From DATLFP01 sp035540955 (GTDB taxonomy: Bacteria > Actinomycetota > Acidimicrobiia > Acidimicrobiales > CADCSY01): a stretch of DNA of 19,983 bases. The stretch is from positions 1-19,983 of the forward strand of contig DATLFP010000055.1 of NCBI GenBank assembly GCA_035540955.1, written 5' to 3'. This document shows positions 7,611 to 14,724 of this stretch, piece after piece. How positions within the stretch are numbered: the stretch's first letter is position 1; each line of letters opens with the position of its first letter. The notes under the pieces were generated by a model. The model was not told the origin of the DNA, made no database searches, and worked only from the letters and a program-made list of their open reading frames with translations. Position numbers and translations under genes: made by a program.

Positions 7611-9210
7611 CGAAGCCCTCGTAGCCGTTGGCCGCCACGGCGTCGCAGCGCTGGCGGTAGGGGAAGACGCCGCCGACGTACGGCATGAACACGCGCGTCT
7701 TGCCGGGGATGTTGGCGCCCAGGTACCAGGAGTTGGCCTTCTGGAACAGCGTCATGCTCGCGACCTCGGCGACGTGGGCGACCCAGGCCTCCTGCGCCTC
7801 CTCGGTGGCCTCGATGCGGGAGAGGCCGCGGTCGCGCAGGTAAGCGATGCAGTCGCCGATCCACTCGACGTGCTGCTCGATCGAGACCGGCATGTTGCTG
7901 AGCACCGAGGGGCTGCCGGGGCCGGTGATGGTGAACAGGTTGGGGAACCCGGCGATCTGGAGCCCGAGGTAGGTGCGGGGTCCCGCGGCCCAGGCGTCGG
8001 CGAGGGTCCGGCCGTCACGGCCACGGATGTCGATCTTCAGCAGCGAGCCGGTCATGGCGTCGAAGCCCGTCGCGAAGACGATGACGTCGAGCTCGTGCTC
8101 GCCGGCCGAGGTGCGCACGCCGGTGGAGGTGATCTCGATGATCGGTGACTCCTTGAGATCGACCAGGGTGACGTTGTCGCGGTTGAACGTCTCGAAGTAG
8201 TCGGTGTCGATCGGCGGCCGCTTGGAGGCGTAGGGGTGGTCGCGGGGCGACAGCTTCTCGGCGATGTCGGGGTCCTTCACGATCTCACGGATCTTGGAGC
8301 GGATGAACTCGGCCGCCGTCTCGTTGGCCTCCTCGTTGAGGGCGATGTCGTAGTACGAGCCGTAGAGGAACTTGAAGCCGCCCTCCTCCCACAGCTCCTC
8401 GTAGACGTCGCGGCGCTCCTCGGGGGTCGCCTCGAGCGCCGAGCGCCCGCTGGGGACGAACGGGAAGCCACCGAAGGACTCGCGGGCCATGCGCCGGATC
8501 TCGCGATAGTTGGCCTTGATCTCGGTCGCCACCTCGGGCGTCAGCGGCGCGTTGCGGGCAGGAACCGAGTAGTTCGGGGTGCGTTGGAACACGGTGAGGT
8601 GCGCGGCCTCGCGGGCGATCACCGGGGTCGCCTGGATGCCGGTGGAGCCGGTGCCGATCAGGCCGACCCGCTTGCCGCTGAAGTCGACGCCGTCGTGGGG
8701 CCATGCGCCGGTGTGGTACCAGTCGCCCTCGAAGCTGTCGATGCCGGGGATGTCCGGGACGTTGGCCGTCGACAGGCACCCCACTGCGCTGATGAGGAAC
8801 CGCGCGGACACGCGCTCGCCGGCCTCGGTGCTGACCTCCCAGCGGTCCGTCGTCTCGTCGAAGACGGCCGCGGTGACCCGGGTGCCGAGCCGGACGTCGC
8901 GCCGCAGGTCGAACCGGTCGGCGACGTGGTTCAGGTAGCGCAGGATCTCGGGCTGCTCGGGGTACTTGCTGGACCACTCCCACTCCTGCTCGAGCTCCTC
9001 GGAGAACGAGAACGAGTAGTAGTAGCTCTCCGAGTCGCACCGGGCGCCCGGGTAGCGGTTCCAGTACCAGGTGCCGCCCACGCCGTCGCCGGCCTCGTAG
9101 ACGCGAGCCCGCAGACCGAGCACGTCGCGTGCGTGGTGGAGCATGTAGAGCCCGGAGAAGCCGGCGCCTACGATGACGGTGTCGAGCTCGGGGATGGCGT
9201 TGTCGCGCAT
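7597..9210 (-). CDS. Type I Baeyer-Villiger monooxygenase, cyclohexanone monooxygenase-like
   Basis: 537 residues; ATG at 9210 with AAGGAG 9 nt upstream. FAD site GAGFSG at residues 15-20; GVGGTWYWNRYPGARCD near 43-59 is almost the sequence of Acinetobacter CHMO. The BVMO fingerprint FxGxxxHxxxW[P/D] is exact: FEGDWYHTGAWP, residues 160-171. NADPH site GTGSTG at 186-191. The Arg of the catalytic KR region appears in SKRPPIDTDYFETFNRDNV. The end matches CHMO (MTLFQKANSWYLGANIPGK). The length equals CHMO (about 540). It should use NADPH, FAD and O2 to convert a ketone, probably cyclic, to a lactone or ester. Divergent from an aldehyde dehydrogenase across 95 bp, the arrangement expected for a shared regulated promoter region. 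Substrate range cannot be predicted by eye. Confidence 0.95.
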   Translation of the reverse strand: MRDNAIPELDTVIVGAGFSGLYMLHHARDVLGLRARVYEAGDGVGGTWYWNRYPGARCDSESYYYSFSFSEELEQEWEWSSKYPEQPEILRYLNHVADRFDLRRDVRLGTRVTAAVFDETTDRWEVSTEAGERVSARFLISAVGCLSTANVPDIPGIDSFEGDWYHTGAWPHDGVDFSGKRVGLIGTGSTGIQATPVIAREAAHLTVFQRTPNYSVPARNAPLTPEVATEIKANYREIRRMARESFGGFPFVPSGRSALEATPEERRDVYEELWEEGGFKFLYGSYYDIALNEEANETAAEFIRSKIREIVKDPDIAEKLSPRDHPYASKRPPIDTDYFETFNRDNVTLVDLKESPIIEITSTGVRTSAGEHELDVIVFATGFDAMTGSLLKIDIRGRDGRTLADAWAAGPRTYLGLQIAGFPNLFTITGPGSPSVLSNMPVSIEQHVEWIGDCIAYLRDRGLSRIEATEEAQEAWVAHVAEVASMTLFQKANSWYLGANIPGKTRVFMPYVGGVFPYRQRCDAVAANGYEGFALTS

Positions 9211-9251
9211 GTCGACGATCTCCTTGGGCAGACGTGGCGAGAGACGGTTGC

Positions 9252-9288
9252 TGTAGTGTGTCGCATCGCGCGGCTGGCGCGCACTACA
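9252..9288. promoter_or_regulatory. Inverted repeat in the BVMO / aldehyde dehydrogenase divergent region
   Basis: TGTAGTG (9252-9258) pairs exactly with CACTACA (9282-9288). Directly inside lie CGCGC (9267-9271) and GCGCG (9277-9281), also exactly complementary, with loop GGCTG; only 8 nt on the left arm are unpaired. The element ends 4 nt before the GGAGGG ribosome binding site of the aldehyde dehydrogenase. It can be a repressor operator in DNA or a leader hairpin in RNA. A TANNNT -10-like hexamer (TAGTGT, 9254-9259) lies within the left arm. Confidence 0.5.
9254..9266 (+). promoter_or_regulatory. 13-bp motif shared with the membrane protein upstream region
   Basis: TAGTGTGTCGCAT, 40 nt before the aldehyde dehydrogenase ATG. 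It matches 12 of 13 with minus-strand 3506-3494. It contains the TANNNT hexamer and overlaps the left arm of the inverted repeat at 9252-9288. Confidence 0.35.
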
Positions 9289-9305
9289 TGCTCCGGAGGG
9301 ATCGC

Positions 9306-10724
9306 ATGATCGTTCGCGACAAGATCTACATCGACGGTGCGTGGATCCCGTCGACCGGCACCGGCACGATCGAGGTCATCAACTCCACGACCGAGGAGGT
9401 GATGGGGACGATCCCGGAGGGCACGGCCGACGACGTCGGTGCCGCGGTGGCGGCCGCCAAGAAGGCGTTCCCGGCGTGGGCGGCGACGTCGGTGGAGGAG
9501 CGGGGCAAGTACCTCACCCGCATCGCCGAGGGCCTCACGGCCCGCATGGACGAGATCGCCACGCTCGTGTCGCAAGAGGTCGGGATGGTGAAGAGCCTGA
9601 GCCTGCTCGTGCAGGCGGGCTTGCCGCTGATGTCGTTCCAGAACACCGCCGCCGTGGTGGAGGGCTTCACGTTCGAGGAGCAGCTCGGGACCTCGCTGAT
9701 CGTCAAGGAGCCCGTCGGCGTCGTCGGCGCCATCACGCCCTGGAACTACCCGCTGCACCAGATCGCGGCCAAGGTCGCACCGGCGCTCGCCGCCGGGTGC
9801 ACGGTCGTGCTGAAGCCGTCGGAGGTGGCGCCGCTCAACGCGTTCATCCTCGCCGAGGTCATCCACGACGTCGGCCTGCCGGCCGGGGTGTTCAACATGG
9901 TCGCCGGCACCGGCCCCGTGGTCGGCGAGGCGATCGCCGCCCATCCCGACGTCGACATGGTGAGCTTCACCGGTTCGACGCGCGCCGGCAAGCGTGTCAG
10001 CGAGCTGGCGAGCCAGCGCGTCGCGCGGGTCGCGCTCGAGCTCGGGGGCAAGAGCCCGAACGTCATCCTCGAGGACGCCGACTTCGCCGCCGCGGTGGCC
10101 GACGGCGTCGGCAAGGCGTTCATGAACTCGGGCCAGACGTGCTCGGCGCTGACGCGGATGATCGTGCCCCGCAGCCGCCTGGCCGAGGTGGAGCAGATCG
10201 CGGCGGCGACGGCGGCCGCGTTCAAGACCGGCGACCCCTTCGCCGAGGGCAACATGCTCGGCCCGCTCGTGTCGAAGGCGCAGCAGGATCGCGTGCGCGG
10301 CTACATCAACAAGGGCATCGAAGAGGGCGCAACGCTCGTCACCGGTGGTGCCGAGCAGCCCGAGGGTCTGGAGAAGGGCTTCTTCGTGCAGCCGACCGTG
10401 TTCTCCAACGTCACCAACGACATGACCATCGCCCAGGAGGAGATCTTCGGCCCGGTGCTGTCGATCATCCCGGTCGACTCCGAGGAGGAGGCCATCGCGG
10501 TGGCCAACGACACGATCTACGGCCTCGCCGGCGCGGTGTGGGCCGGCGACAAGGACCACGCCCAGGCCGTCGCCCGCCAGATCCGCACCGGGCAGGTCGA
10601 GGTCAACGGCGGCGGGTTCAACCCGCTCGCTCCCTTCGGTGGGTTCAAGCAGTCAGGTCGCGGTCGCGAGCTCGGGCAGTTCGGCCTCGAGGAGTACCTC
10701 GAGATCAAGAGCATGCAGCTGTAG
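9306..10724 (+). CDS. NAD(P)+-dependent aldehyde dehydrogenase
   Basis: 472 residues. ATG 9306 is preferred over upstream ATGs because GGAGGG lies 5 nt ahead and the protein then begins MIVRDKIYIDGAW, the normal ALDH N-terminus. Family residues are visible: PWNYPL with Asn147, LKPSEVAP, FTGSTRAGKRV, catalytic base Glu245 in LELGGKSPN, catalytic Cys279 in NSGQTCSA, EEIFGPVLSI, and PFGGFKQSGRGRELG near the end. Length is normal for the superfamily. It oxidises an aldehyde to a carboxylic acid. Between a BVMO and an alcohol dehydrogenase operon, it fits oxidation of the omega-oxo acid produced after lactone opening (inference). Its upstream region, shared with the divergent BVMO, carries an inverted repeat, so the two may be co-regulated. 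Confidence 0.95.
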   Translation: MIVRDKIYIDGAWIPSTGTGTIEVINSTTEEVMGTIPEGTADDVGAAVAAAKKAFPAWAATSVEERGKYLTRIAEGLTARMDEIATLVSQEVGMVKSLSLLVQAGLPLMSFQNTAAVVEGFTFEEQLGTSLIVKEPVGVVGAITPWNYPLHQIAAKVAPALAAGCTVVLKPSEVAPLNAFILAEVIHDVGLPAGVFNMVAGTGPVVGEAIAAHPDVDMVSFTGSTRAGKRVSELASQRVARVALELGGKSPNVILEDADFAAAVADGVGKAFMNSGQTCSALTRMIVPRSRLAEVEQIAAATAAAFKTGDPFAEGNMLGPLVSKAQQDRVRGYINKGIEEGATLVTGGAEQPEGLEKGFFVQPTVFSNVTNDMTIAQEEIFGPVLSIIPVDSEEEAIAVANDTIYGLAGAVWAGDKDHAQAVARQIRTGQVEVNGGGFNPLAPFGGFKQSGRGRELGQFGLEEYLEIKSMQL

Positions 10725-10731
10725 ACGCGTG

Positions 10732-10770
10732 GTCGACACCCGGACCGGGACCGCCGATCCGGGTGTTGAC
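10732..10770. promoter_or_regulatory. Long inverted repeat after the aldehyde dehydrogenase gene
   Basis: Arms 10732-10744 (GTCGACACCCGGA) and 10758-10770 (TCCGGGTGTTGAC) are complementary at 12 of 13 positions; the exception is a G-U pair in RNA. The loop is 13 nt. It begins 7 bp after the aldehyde dehydrogenase stop, so it can terminate or protect that transcript. Its right arm also contains most of the -35 box of the next promoter, so a protein-binding role is equally possible. Confidence 0.6.
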
Positions 10771-10794
10771 ACTCATGAGTGACACGGCGATGAT
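10766..10794 (+). promoter_or_regulatory. Sigma70-type promoter with 12-bp palindromic operator
   Basis: Perfect -35 TTGACA (10766-10771), 17-bp spacer, then GATGAT (10789-10794, 4 of 6 to TATAAT). Transcription would start near 10801, leaving about 39 nt to the TTG start of the alcohol dehydrogenase. The perfect palindrome CACTCATGAGTG (10770-10781) occupies the end of the -35 box and the first part of the spacer, a classic repressor position. The regulator is not encoded in this window. Confidence 0.6.
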
Positions 10795-10839
10795 GCCGAC
10801 GCGGCCGCCACGACCGCGAACGACGTCCTTGGGGGGACC

Positions 10840-11949
10840 TTGACCGAGACCGGACGGGCTGCGCTGTTCTTCGGACCGGGCAAGCCGATGGAGATCACCG
10901 AGCTGCCGGTTCCCGACCCCGAGCCGGGCGCGGTCGTGGTGCGGGTCACGCGCGCCAACATCTGCGGGTCCGACCTCCACATCTGGCGGGGCGACGGCTT
11001 CCTCGGTGCGATGGCCCGAGCGGATGGCCGCATCATCGGCCACGAGATGACCGGCATCGTGCACAAGCTCGGCGCCGGCGTCGCCACCGACTGGGCCGGC
11101 CAGCCGCTGGCCGAGGGCGATCGCGTCGCGTACCAGTACTTCGCGCCGTGCGGCCGGTGCCGCTCCTGCGTGCGCGGCATGTCCGAGGCGTGCAACCGGT
11201 CGTTCAAGGTGCTCCAGGGCAAGCCGACGGTGTGGCCGCACTTCCGCGGCGCGTACGCCGACTACTTCTACGCCACGCCCCAGATGGCGATCTACAAGGT
11301 GCCCGACGCCGTCACCGACACCATGGTCGCCGGCGTCAACTGCGCGCTGGCCCAGGTCGTGATGGGGCTCGAGCGGGTGCACGTCGGCCTGGGCGACCGC
11401 GTGGTGATCCAGGGCGCGGGCGGGCTCGGCGTGTACGCCACCGCCGTCGCCCGCGACCGTGGCGCCGAGCAGGTGATCGTCATCGACGGCATCGACGACC
11501 GCCTCGCGCTCGCGCGCGCGATGGGTGCGCACCACGTGCTCGACATGCGCCAGCTGACGACGCCTGACGAGCGGGTGGCGGCGGTGAAGGAGCTCACCGG
11601 CGGGTGGGGCGCCGATGTCGTGTGCGAGCTCGTCGGGCACCCAGCCGCCATCGCCGAGGGGCTGCGGATGGTGGGCGTCGGGGGTCGCTACCTCGAGATC
11701 GGTACGTTCTACGTGGGCACGTCCTTCGAGCTCGATCCCGGCTACCTCGTCATGGGGAACATCCGGGTGGAGGCGGTCGCCGCCTACGACGCTCGGAGCT
11801 TGCAGCACTCGCTCGACTTCCTCGAGCGCCACGTGCACGACCTGCCCCTCGACCAGGTCGTCGTCGACTACCCGCTCGAGCAGATCAACGAGGCGTTCGC
11901 CGACCAGGACGCCGGCCGGGTCACCCGGGCGTCGCTGGTGACCACATGA
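10840..11949 (+). CDS. Zinc-dependent medium-chain alcohol dehydrogenase
   Basis: 369 residues from TTG 10840, with GGGGGG just upstream; no other start retains the N-terminal strand. MDR family features: catalytic zinc ligands Cys42 (NICGSDLH) and His68-Glu69 (GHEMTG); four structural zinc cysteines at 104, 107, 110 and 118 (CGRCRSC...C); nucleotide-binding loop GAGGLG with a downstream acidic residue in VIVIDG, suggesting NAD+. It probably oxidises an alcohol, or reduces a carbonyl, for the downstream acyl-CoA pathway; substrate not predictable. First gene of a four-gene operon: its TGA overlaps the ATG of the acyl-CoA synthetase by 4 nt. Preceded by the strongest promoter-like sequence in the window. 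Confidence 0.93.
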   Translation: MTETGRAALFFGPGKPMEITELPVPDPEPGAVVVRVTRANICGSDLHIWRGDGFLGAMARADGRIIGHEMTGIVHKLGAGVATDWAGQPLAEGDRVAYQYFAPCGRCRSCVRGMSEACNRSFKVLQGKPTVWPHFRGAYADYFYATPQMAIYKVPDAVTDTMVAGVNCALAQVVMGLERVHVGLGDRVVIQGAGGLGVYATAVARDRGAEQVIVIDGIDDRLALARAMGAHHVLDMRQLTTPDERVAAVKELTGGWGADVVCELVGHPAAIAEGLRMVGVGGRYLEIGTFYVGTSFELDPGYLVMGNIRVEAVAAYDARSLQHSLDFLERHVHDLPLDQVVVDYPLEQINEAFADQDAGRVTRASLVTT

Positions 11950-13562
11950 GTGGGGTGAACGGCTGGCAGTACGCCGACGTGTGGGACGCCGCGGCGGAGG
12001 TCCGAGGTGGCGCGCCGGCGCTGGTGCACGGCGACCGGCTGGTGTCGTGGCGGTCGTTCCAGGCGCGCGCCGCCGGCGTGGCCCGCTCGCTCGTCGACGG
12101 TGGCGCGGCGCAGGGCGACCGTGTCGCCCAGTACCTCTACAACAGCCCCGAGTACCTCGAGGTCGCCTACGCCGCCTACCAGGCCGGCCTCACGCCGGTG
12201 AACACCAACTACCGGTACCGGGCCGAGGAGCTCGTGTACCTGTGGGACAACGCCGATGCCGTGGCCGTCGTGTTCCACGGCAGCTTCGCGTCCACGATCG
12301 CGCCGCTCCGCGAGCGGGTGCCCACGGTGCGCCGCTGGATCTGGGTCGACGACGGCAGCGAGCCGTGCCCGGTCTGGGCCGAGCCGTACGGGTCGCTGGC
12401 GGTCGGGGCGCCGGGTCCGTACGTGGCGCCCTGGGGGCGCAGCGGCGACGACATCGTGATGATCTACACCGGCGGCACCACCGGCACGCCGAAGGGCGTG
12501 ATGTGGCGCCACGACGACATGTACCGGGCGTTCAACACCGCCGGGGACCCGCCCGAGCGCGACCTCGACGTCGTGCGCGCCCGGCTCGCCGGCACCGATC
12601 GCGGCCCGGTCGGCCTCCCGGCGTCGCCCCTCATGCACGCCACCGGCTACATGTTCGCCACCAGCATGCTGACCCAGGGCGGCACCGTGGTCACCCTCGA
12701 GAATCGCTCCTTCGATGCCGCGCTGATCCTCGACGCCATCGAGCGCGAGGGCGTGGAGGCCGTCGCCATGGTCGGCGACGCCTTCGCCCGGCCGGTGCTC
12801 GAGGCGCTCGACGCGTCGCCCGGCCGCTGGGACCTCGGGTCGCTCACCATGCTGGTGTCGGCCGGTGTGATGTGGAGCGCCGAGACGAAGGCGGCGCTCG
12901 CCGGGCACCTGCCCACCACCCTGCTCGTCGACCTGCTCGGCTCCACCGAGGCCCACGGGCTCGGCTCGGCGGTGGCCGAGCCCGGCGGTCGAGCCGAGAC
13001 GGCGCGGTTCAGGATCGGGCCCCACGCCATGGTGATCGGCGACGACGACCGCATCCTCGGGCCGGGCGAGACCGGCATGCTCGCCGTCGGCGGGCCGTGC
13101 CCGGTCGGCTACCACAAGGACCCGGAGAAGACGGCTTCGACGTTCCGCACGATCGCCGGCCAGCGCGTGTCGGTGCCGGGCGACTGGGCCCGGCTGGACC
13201 AGGACGGCACGATGACGCTGCTCGGACGGGGGTCGCTGTGCGTCAACACCGGCGGCGAGAAGGTCTTCCCCGAGGAGGTCGAGGAAGCGCTCGAGACCCA
13301 CTCGGCGGTGCGCGACAGCACCGTCGTGGGCGTGCCCGACCCTCGACTCGGCGAGGCGGTCGCCGCCGCCGTCGAGCTGCACGACGGCGCCGCGGTCAGC
13401 GTCGAGGATCTCATCGCCCACGTGAAGGACCGCATCGCCGGCTACAAGGCGCCCAAGCACGTGCTCGTCGTCGACAGCATCGGTCGTGCCGCCAACGGCA
13501 AGGCCGACTACGCCGGCGTCCGCCAGCGCCTGCTCGACGCACTCGACTCCGTCACCACCTGA
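11946..13562 (+). CDS. AMP-forming acyl-CoA synthetase, FadD19-like
   Basis: 538 residues; ATG overlaps the preceding stop (ATGA). ANL superfamily: P-loop-like YTGGTTGTPKGVMWRH from residue 174 (the MWRH ending is typical of mycobacterial FadD19-type ligases), SPLMHATGYM, LLGSTEAHG, GDWARLDQDGTMTLLGRG, NTGGEKVFPEEVE and the C-terminal catalytic Lys519 in AANGKADY. It activates a carboxylic acid to an acyl-CoA through an acyl-adenylate. FadD19 of Mycobacterium/Rhodococcus acts on C24 branched sterol side chains; whether this enzyme shares that substrate is unknown. The operon supplies alcohol dehydrogenase upstream and amidohydrolase plus acyl-CoA dehydrogenase downstream. Lys519 is the type of residue silenced by Pat-like acetyltransferases, and such a gene lies at 16164. 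Confidence 0.93.
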   Translation: MSGVNGWQYADVWDAAAEVRGGAPALVHGDRLVSWRSFQARAAGVARSLVDGGAAQGDRVAQYLYNSPEYLEVAYAAYQAGLTPVNTNYRYRAEELVYLWDNADAVAVVFHGSFASTIAPLRERVPTVRRWIWVDDGSEPCPVWAEPYGSLAVGAPGPYVAPWGRSGDDIVMIYTGGTTGTPKGVMWRHDDMYRAFNTAGDPPERDLDVVRARLAGTDRGPVGLPASPLMHATGYMFATSMLTQGGTVVTLENRSFDAALILDAIEREGVEAVAMVGDAFARPVLEALDASPGRWDLGSLTMLVSAGVMWSAETKAALAGHLPTTLLVDLLGSTEAHGLGSAVAEPGGRAETARFRIGPHAMVIGDDDRILGPGETGMLAVGGPCPVGYHKDPEKTASTFRTIAGQRVSVPGDWARLDQDGTMTLLGRGSLCVNTGGEKVFPEEVEEALETHSAVRDSTVVGVPDPRLGEAVAAAVELHDGAAVSVEDLIAHVKDRIAGYKAPKHVLVVDSIGRAANGKADYAGVRQRLLDALDSVTT

Positions 13563-13576
13563 ACCAGGAGGGCCCC

Positions 13577-14668
13577 GTGCCTGCCACCGTCATCTCCGCC
13601 GACAGCCACGTCACCGAACCGCCCGACACCTACCTGCCGCGCATCGACGCCAAGTACCGCGACGACGCGCCCCGCATGATCCAGGACGAGCGGGGCGACG
13701 TGTTCCACATCCCGGGCATGAAGGTGCCGGTGCCGATGGGCCTGGTGGCCGCGGCCGGCAAGCTGCCCGAGGAGCTCACCACCTTCGGCGTGAAGTTCGA
13801 GGACCTGCACCGCGGCGGGTGGGATCCGGTGGCCCGGCTCGCCGACCAGGATCGCGACGGGGTCGCCGCCGAGGTCATCTACCCCACGGTCGGCATGGCG
13901 ATCTGCAACCACCGCGACATCGACTACAAGCGGGCGTGCATGCAGGCCTACAACCGCTGGATCGCCGAGTACGCGTCGAGCTCGCCGGAGCGGCTCGTGT
14001 GCGTCGGGCAGACGGCGATGCGCACCCCCGAGGAGGGGATCGAGGACCTCCACGAGATCGCCGCCCTCGGCCTGCGGGGCGTGATGATGCCGGGCACGCC
14101 GGGTCACGAGGACTACGACCACACCGACTACGACCCGTTCTGGGAGGCGGCGATCGGGCTGGGCCTTCCGCTGTCGTTCCACGTGCTCACGACGCGCGAC
14201 ACCGCGCCGGTCCGGGGCCCGCGGCTCAACGGCTTCGTCAGCATCATCCGCGCCAACCAGGACGTCATCGGCACGCTCGTGTTCTCCGGCGTGTTCGAGC
14301 GCAACCCCGACCTCAAGGTCGTCTGCGTCGAGGCGGATGCCGGCTGGGTGCCGCACTACATGTACCGGATGGACCACGCGTGGAAGCGCCATCGTCACTG
14401 GATGCCGCACGGCACGCTGTCGAAGCTGCCGAGCGAGTACTTCCGGCAGAACGTGTACACGACGTTCCAGGACGACTGGGTCGCGTTCCAGGTCGCCGAT
14501 CTGCTCAACGACGAGCGCTTGATGTGGGCCAACGACTTCCCGCACTCGGACTCGACGTGGCCGTGGTCGCAGGAGATGCTCACCGAGCACACGGCCAACC
14601 TCACCGAGCGCCAGAAGGACCGCATCCTCCACGACAACTGCGCCGAGCTGTACGGCATCAACGTCTGA
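13577..14668 (+). CDS. Amidohydrolase 2 family metal-dependent hydrolase or decarboxylase
   Basis: 363 residues from GTG 13577 with AGGAGG 5-6 nt upstream, 14 bp after the synthetase stop. TIM-barrel amidohydrolase (COG2159-type, the group that includes ACMSD and gamma-resorcylate decarboxylase). Metal-site candidates: Asp9 and His11 in SADSHVTEP, His202 in SFHVLT, and Asp320 in ANDFPHSDSTWP. EADAGWVPHYMYRMDHAWK is the typical segment before the last barrel strand. The first motif is DSH rather than ExHxxP. Members of this group hydrolyse C-N or C-C bonds or decarboxylate; several actinobacterial copies lie in acyl-CoA and steroid catabolic operons, as here. Reaction not assignable. Confidence 0.88.
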   Translation: MPATVISADSHVTEPPDTYLPRIDAKYRDDAPRMIQDERGDVFHIPGMKVPVPMGLVAAAGKLPEELTTFGVKFEDLHRGGWDPVARLADQDRDGVAAEVIYPTVGMAICNHRDIDYKRACMQAYNRWIAEYASSSPERLVCVGQTAMRTPEEGIEDLHEIAALGLRGVMMPGTPGHEDYDHTDYDPFWEAAIGLGLPLSFHVLTTRDTAPVRGPRLNGFVSIIRANQDVIGTLVFSGVFERNPDLKVVCVEADAGWVPHYMYRMDHAWKRHRHWMPHGTLSKLPSEYFRQNVYTTFQDDWVAFQVADLLNDERLMWANDFPHSDSTWPWSQEMLTEHTANLTERQKDRILHDNCAELYGINV

Positions 14669-14724
14669 GTGAGCGAGCATGCGAGCGGGGCCCGAGCGGC
14701 CCGGCGCAGCCGAGAGCGGGGAGC
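14669..14724 (+). other. Low-complexity intergenic spacer with GAGC repeats
   Basis: 56 bp between the amidohydrolase stop and the acyl-CoA dehydrogenase start, built of imperfect GAGC/GCGAGC units. GCGAGCATGCGAGCGGGG near the start resembles GCGGGGAGCATGAGCGGG at its end. It may be a dispersed intergenic repeat family of this genome. The final GGGGAGC can serve as a ribosome binding site for the next gene. Confidence 0.4.

Noticed and set aside
8236..9309. Long plus-strand reading frame opposite the CHMO-like gene
   Set aside because: Low-complexity product; the minus-strand frame carries full BVMO motifs. It is a GC-rich shadow.
11981..13576. Plus-strand frame fused upstream of the amidohydrolase
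   Set aside because: The portion before 13577 is Arg/Pro/Gly-rich and out of frame with the acyl-CoA synthetase; a good ribosome binding site marks the GTG at 13577.
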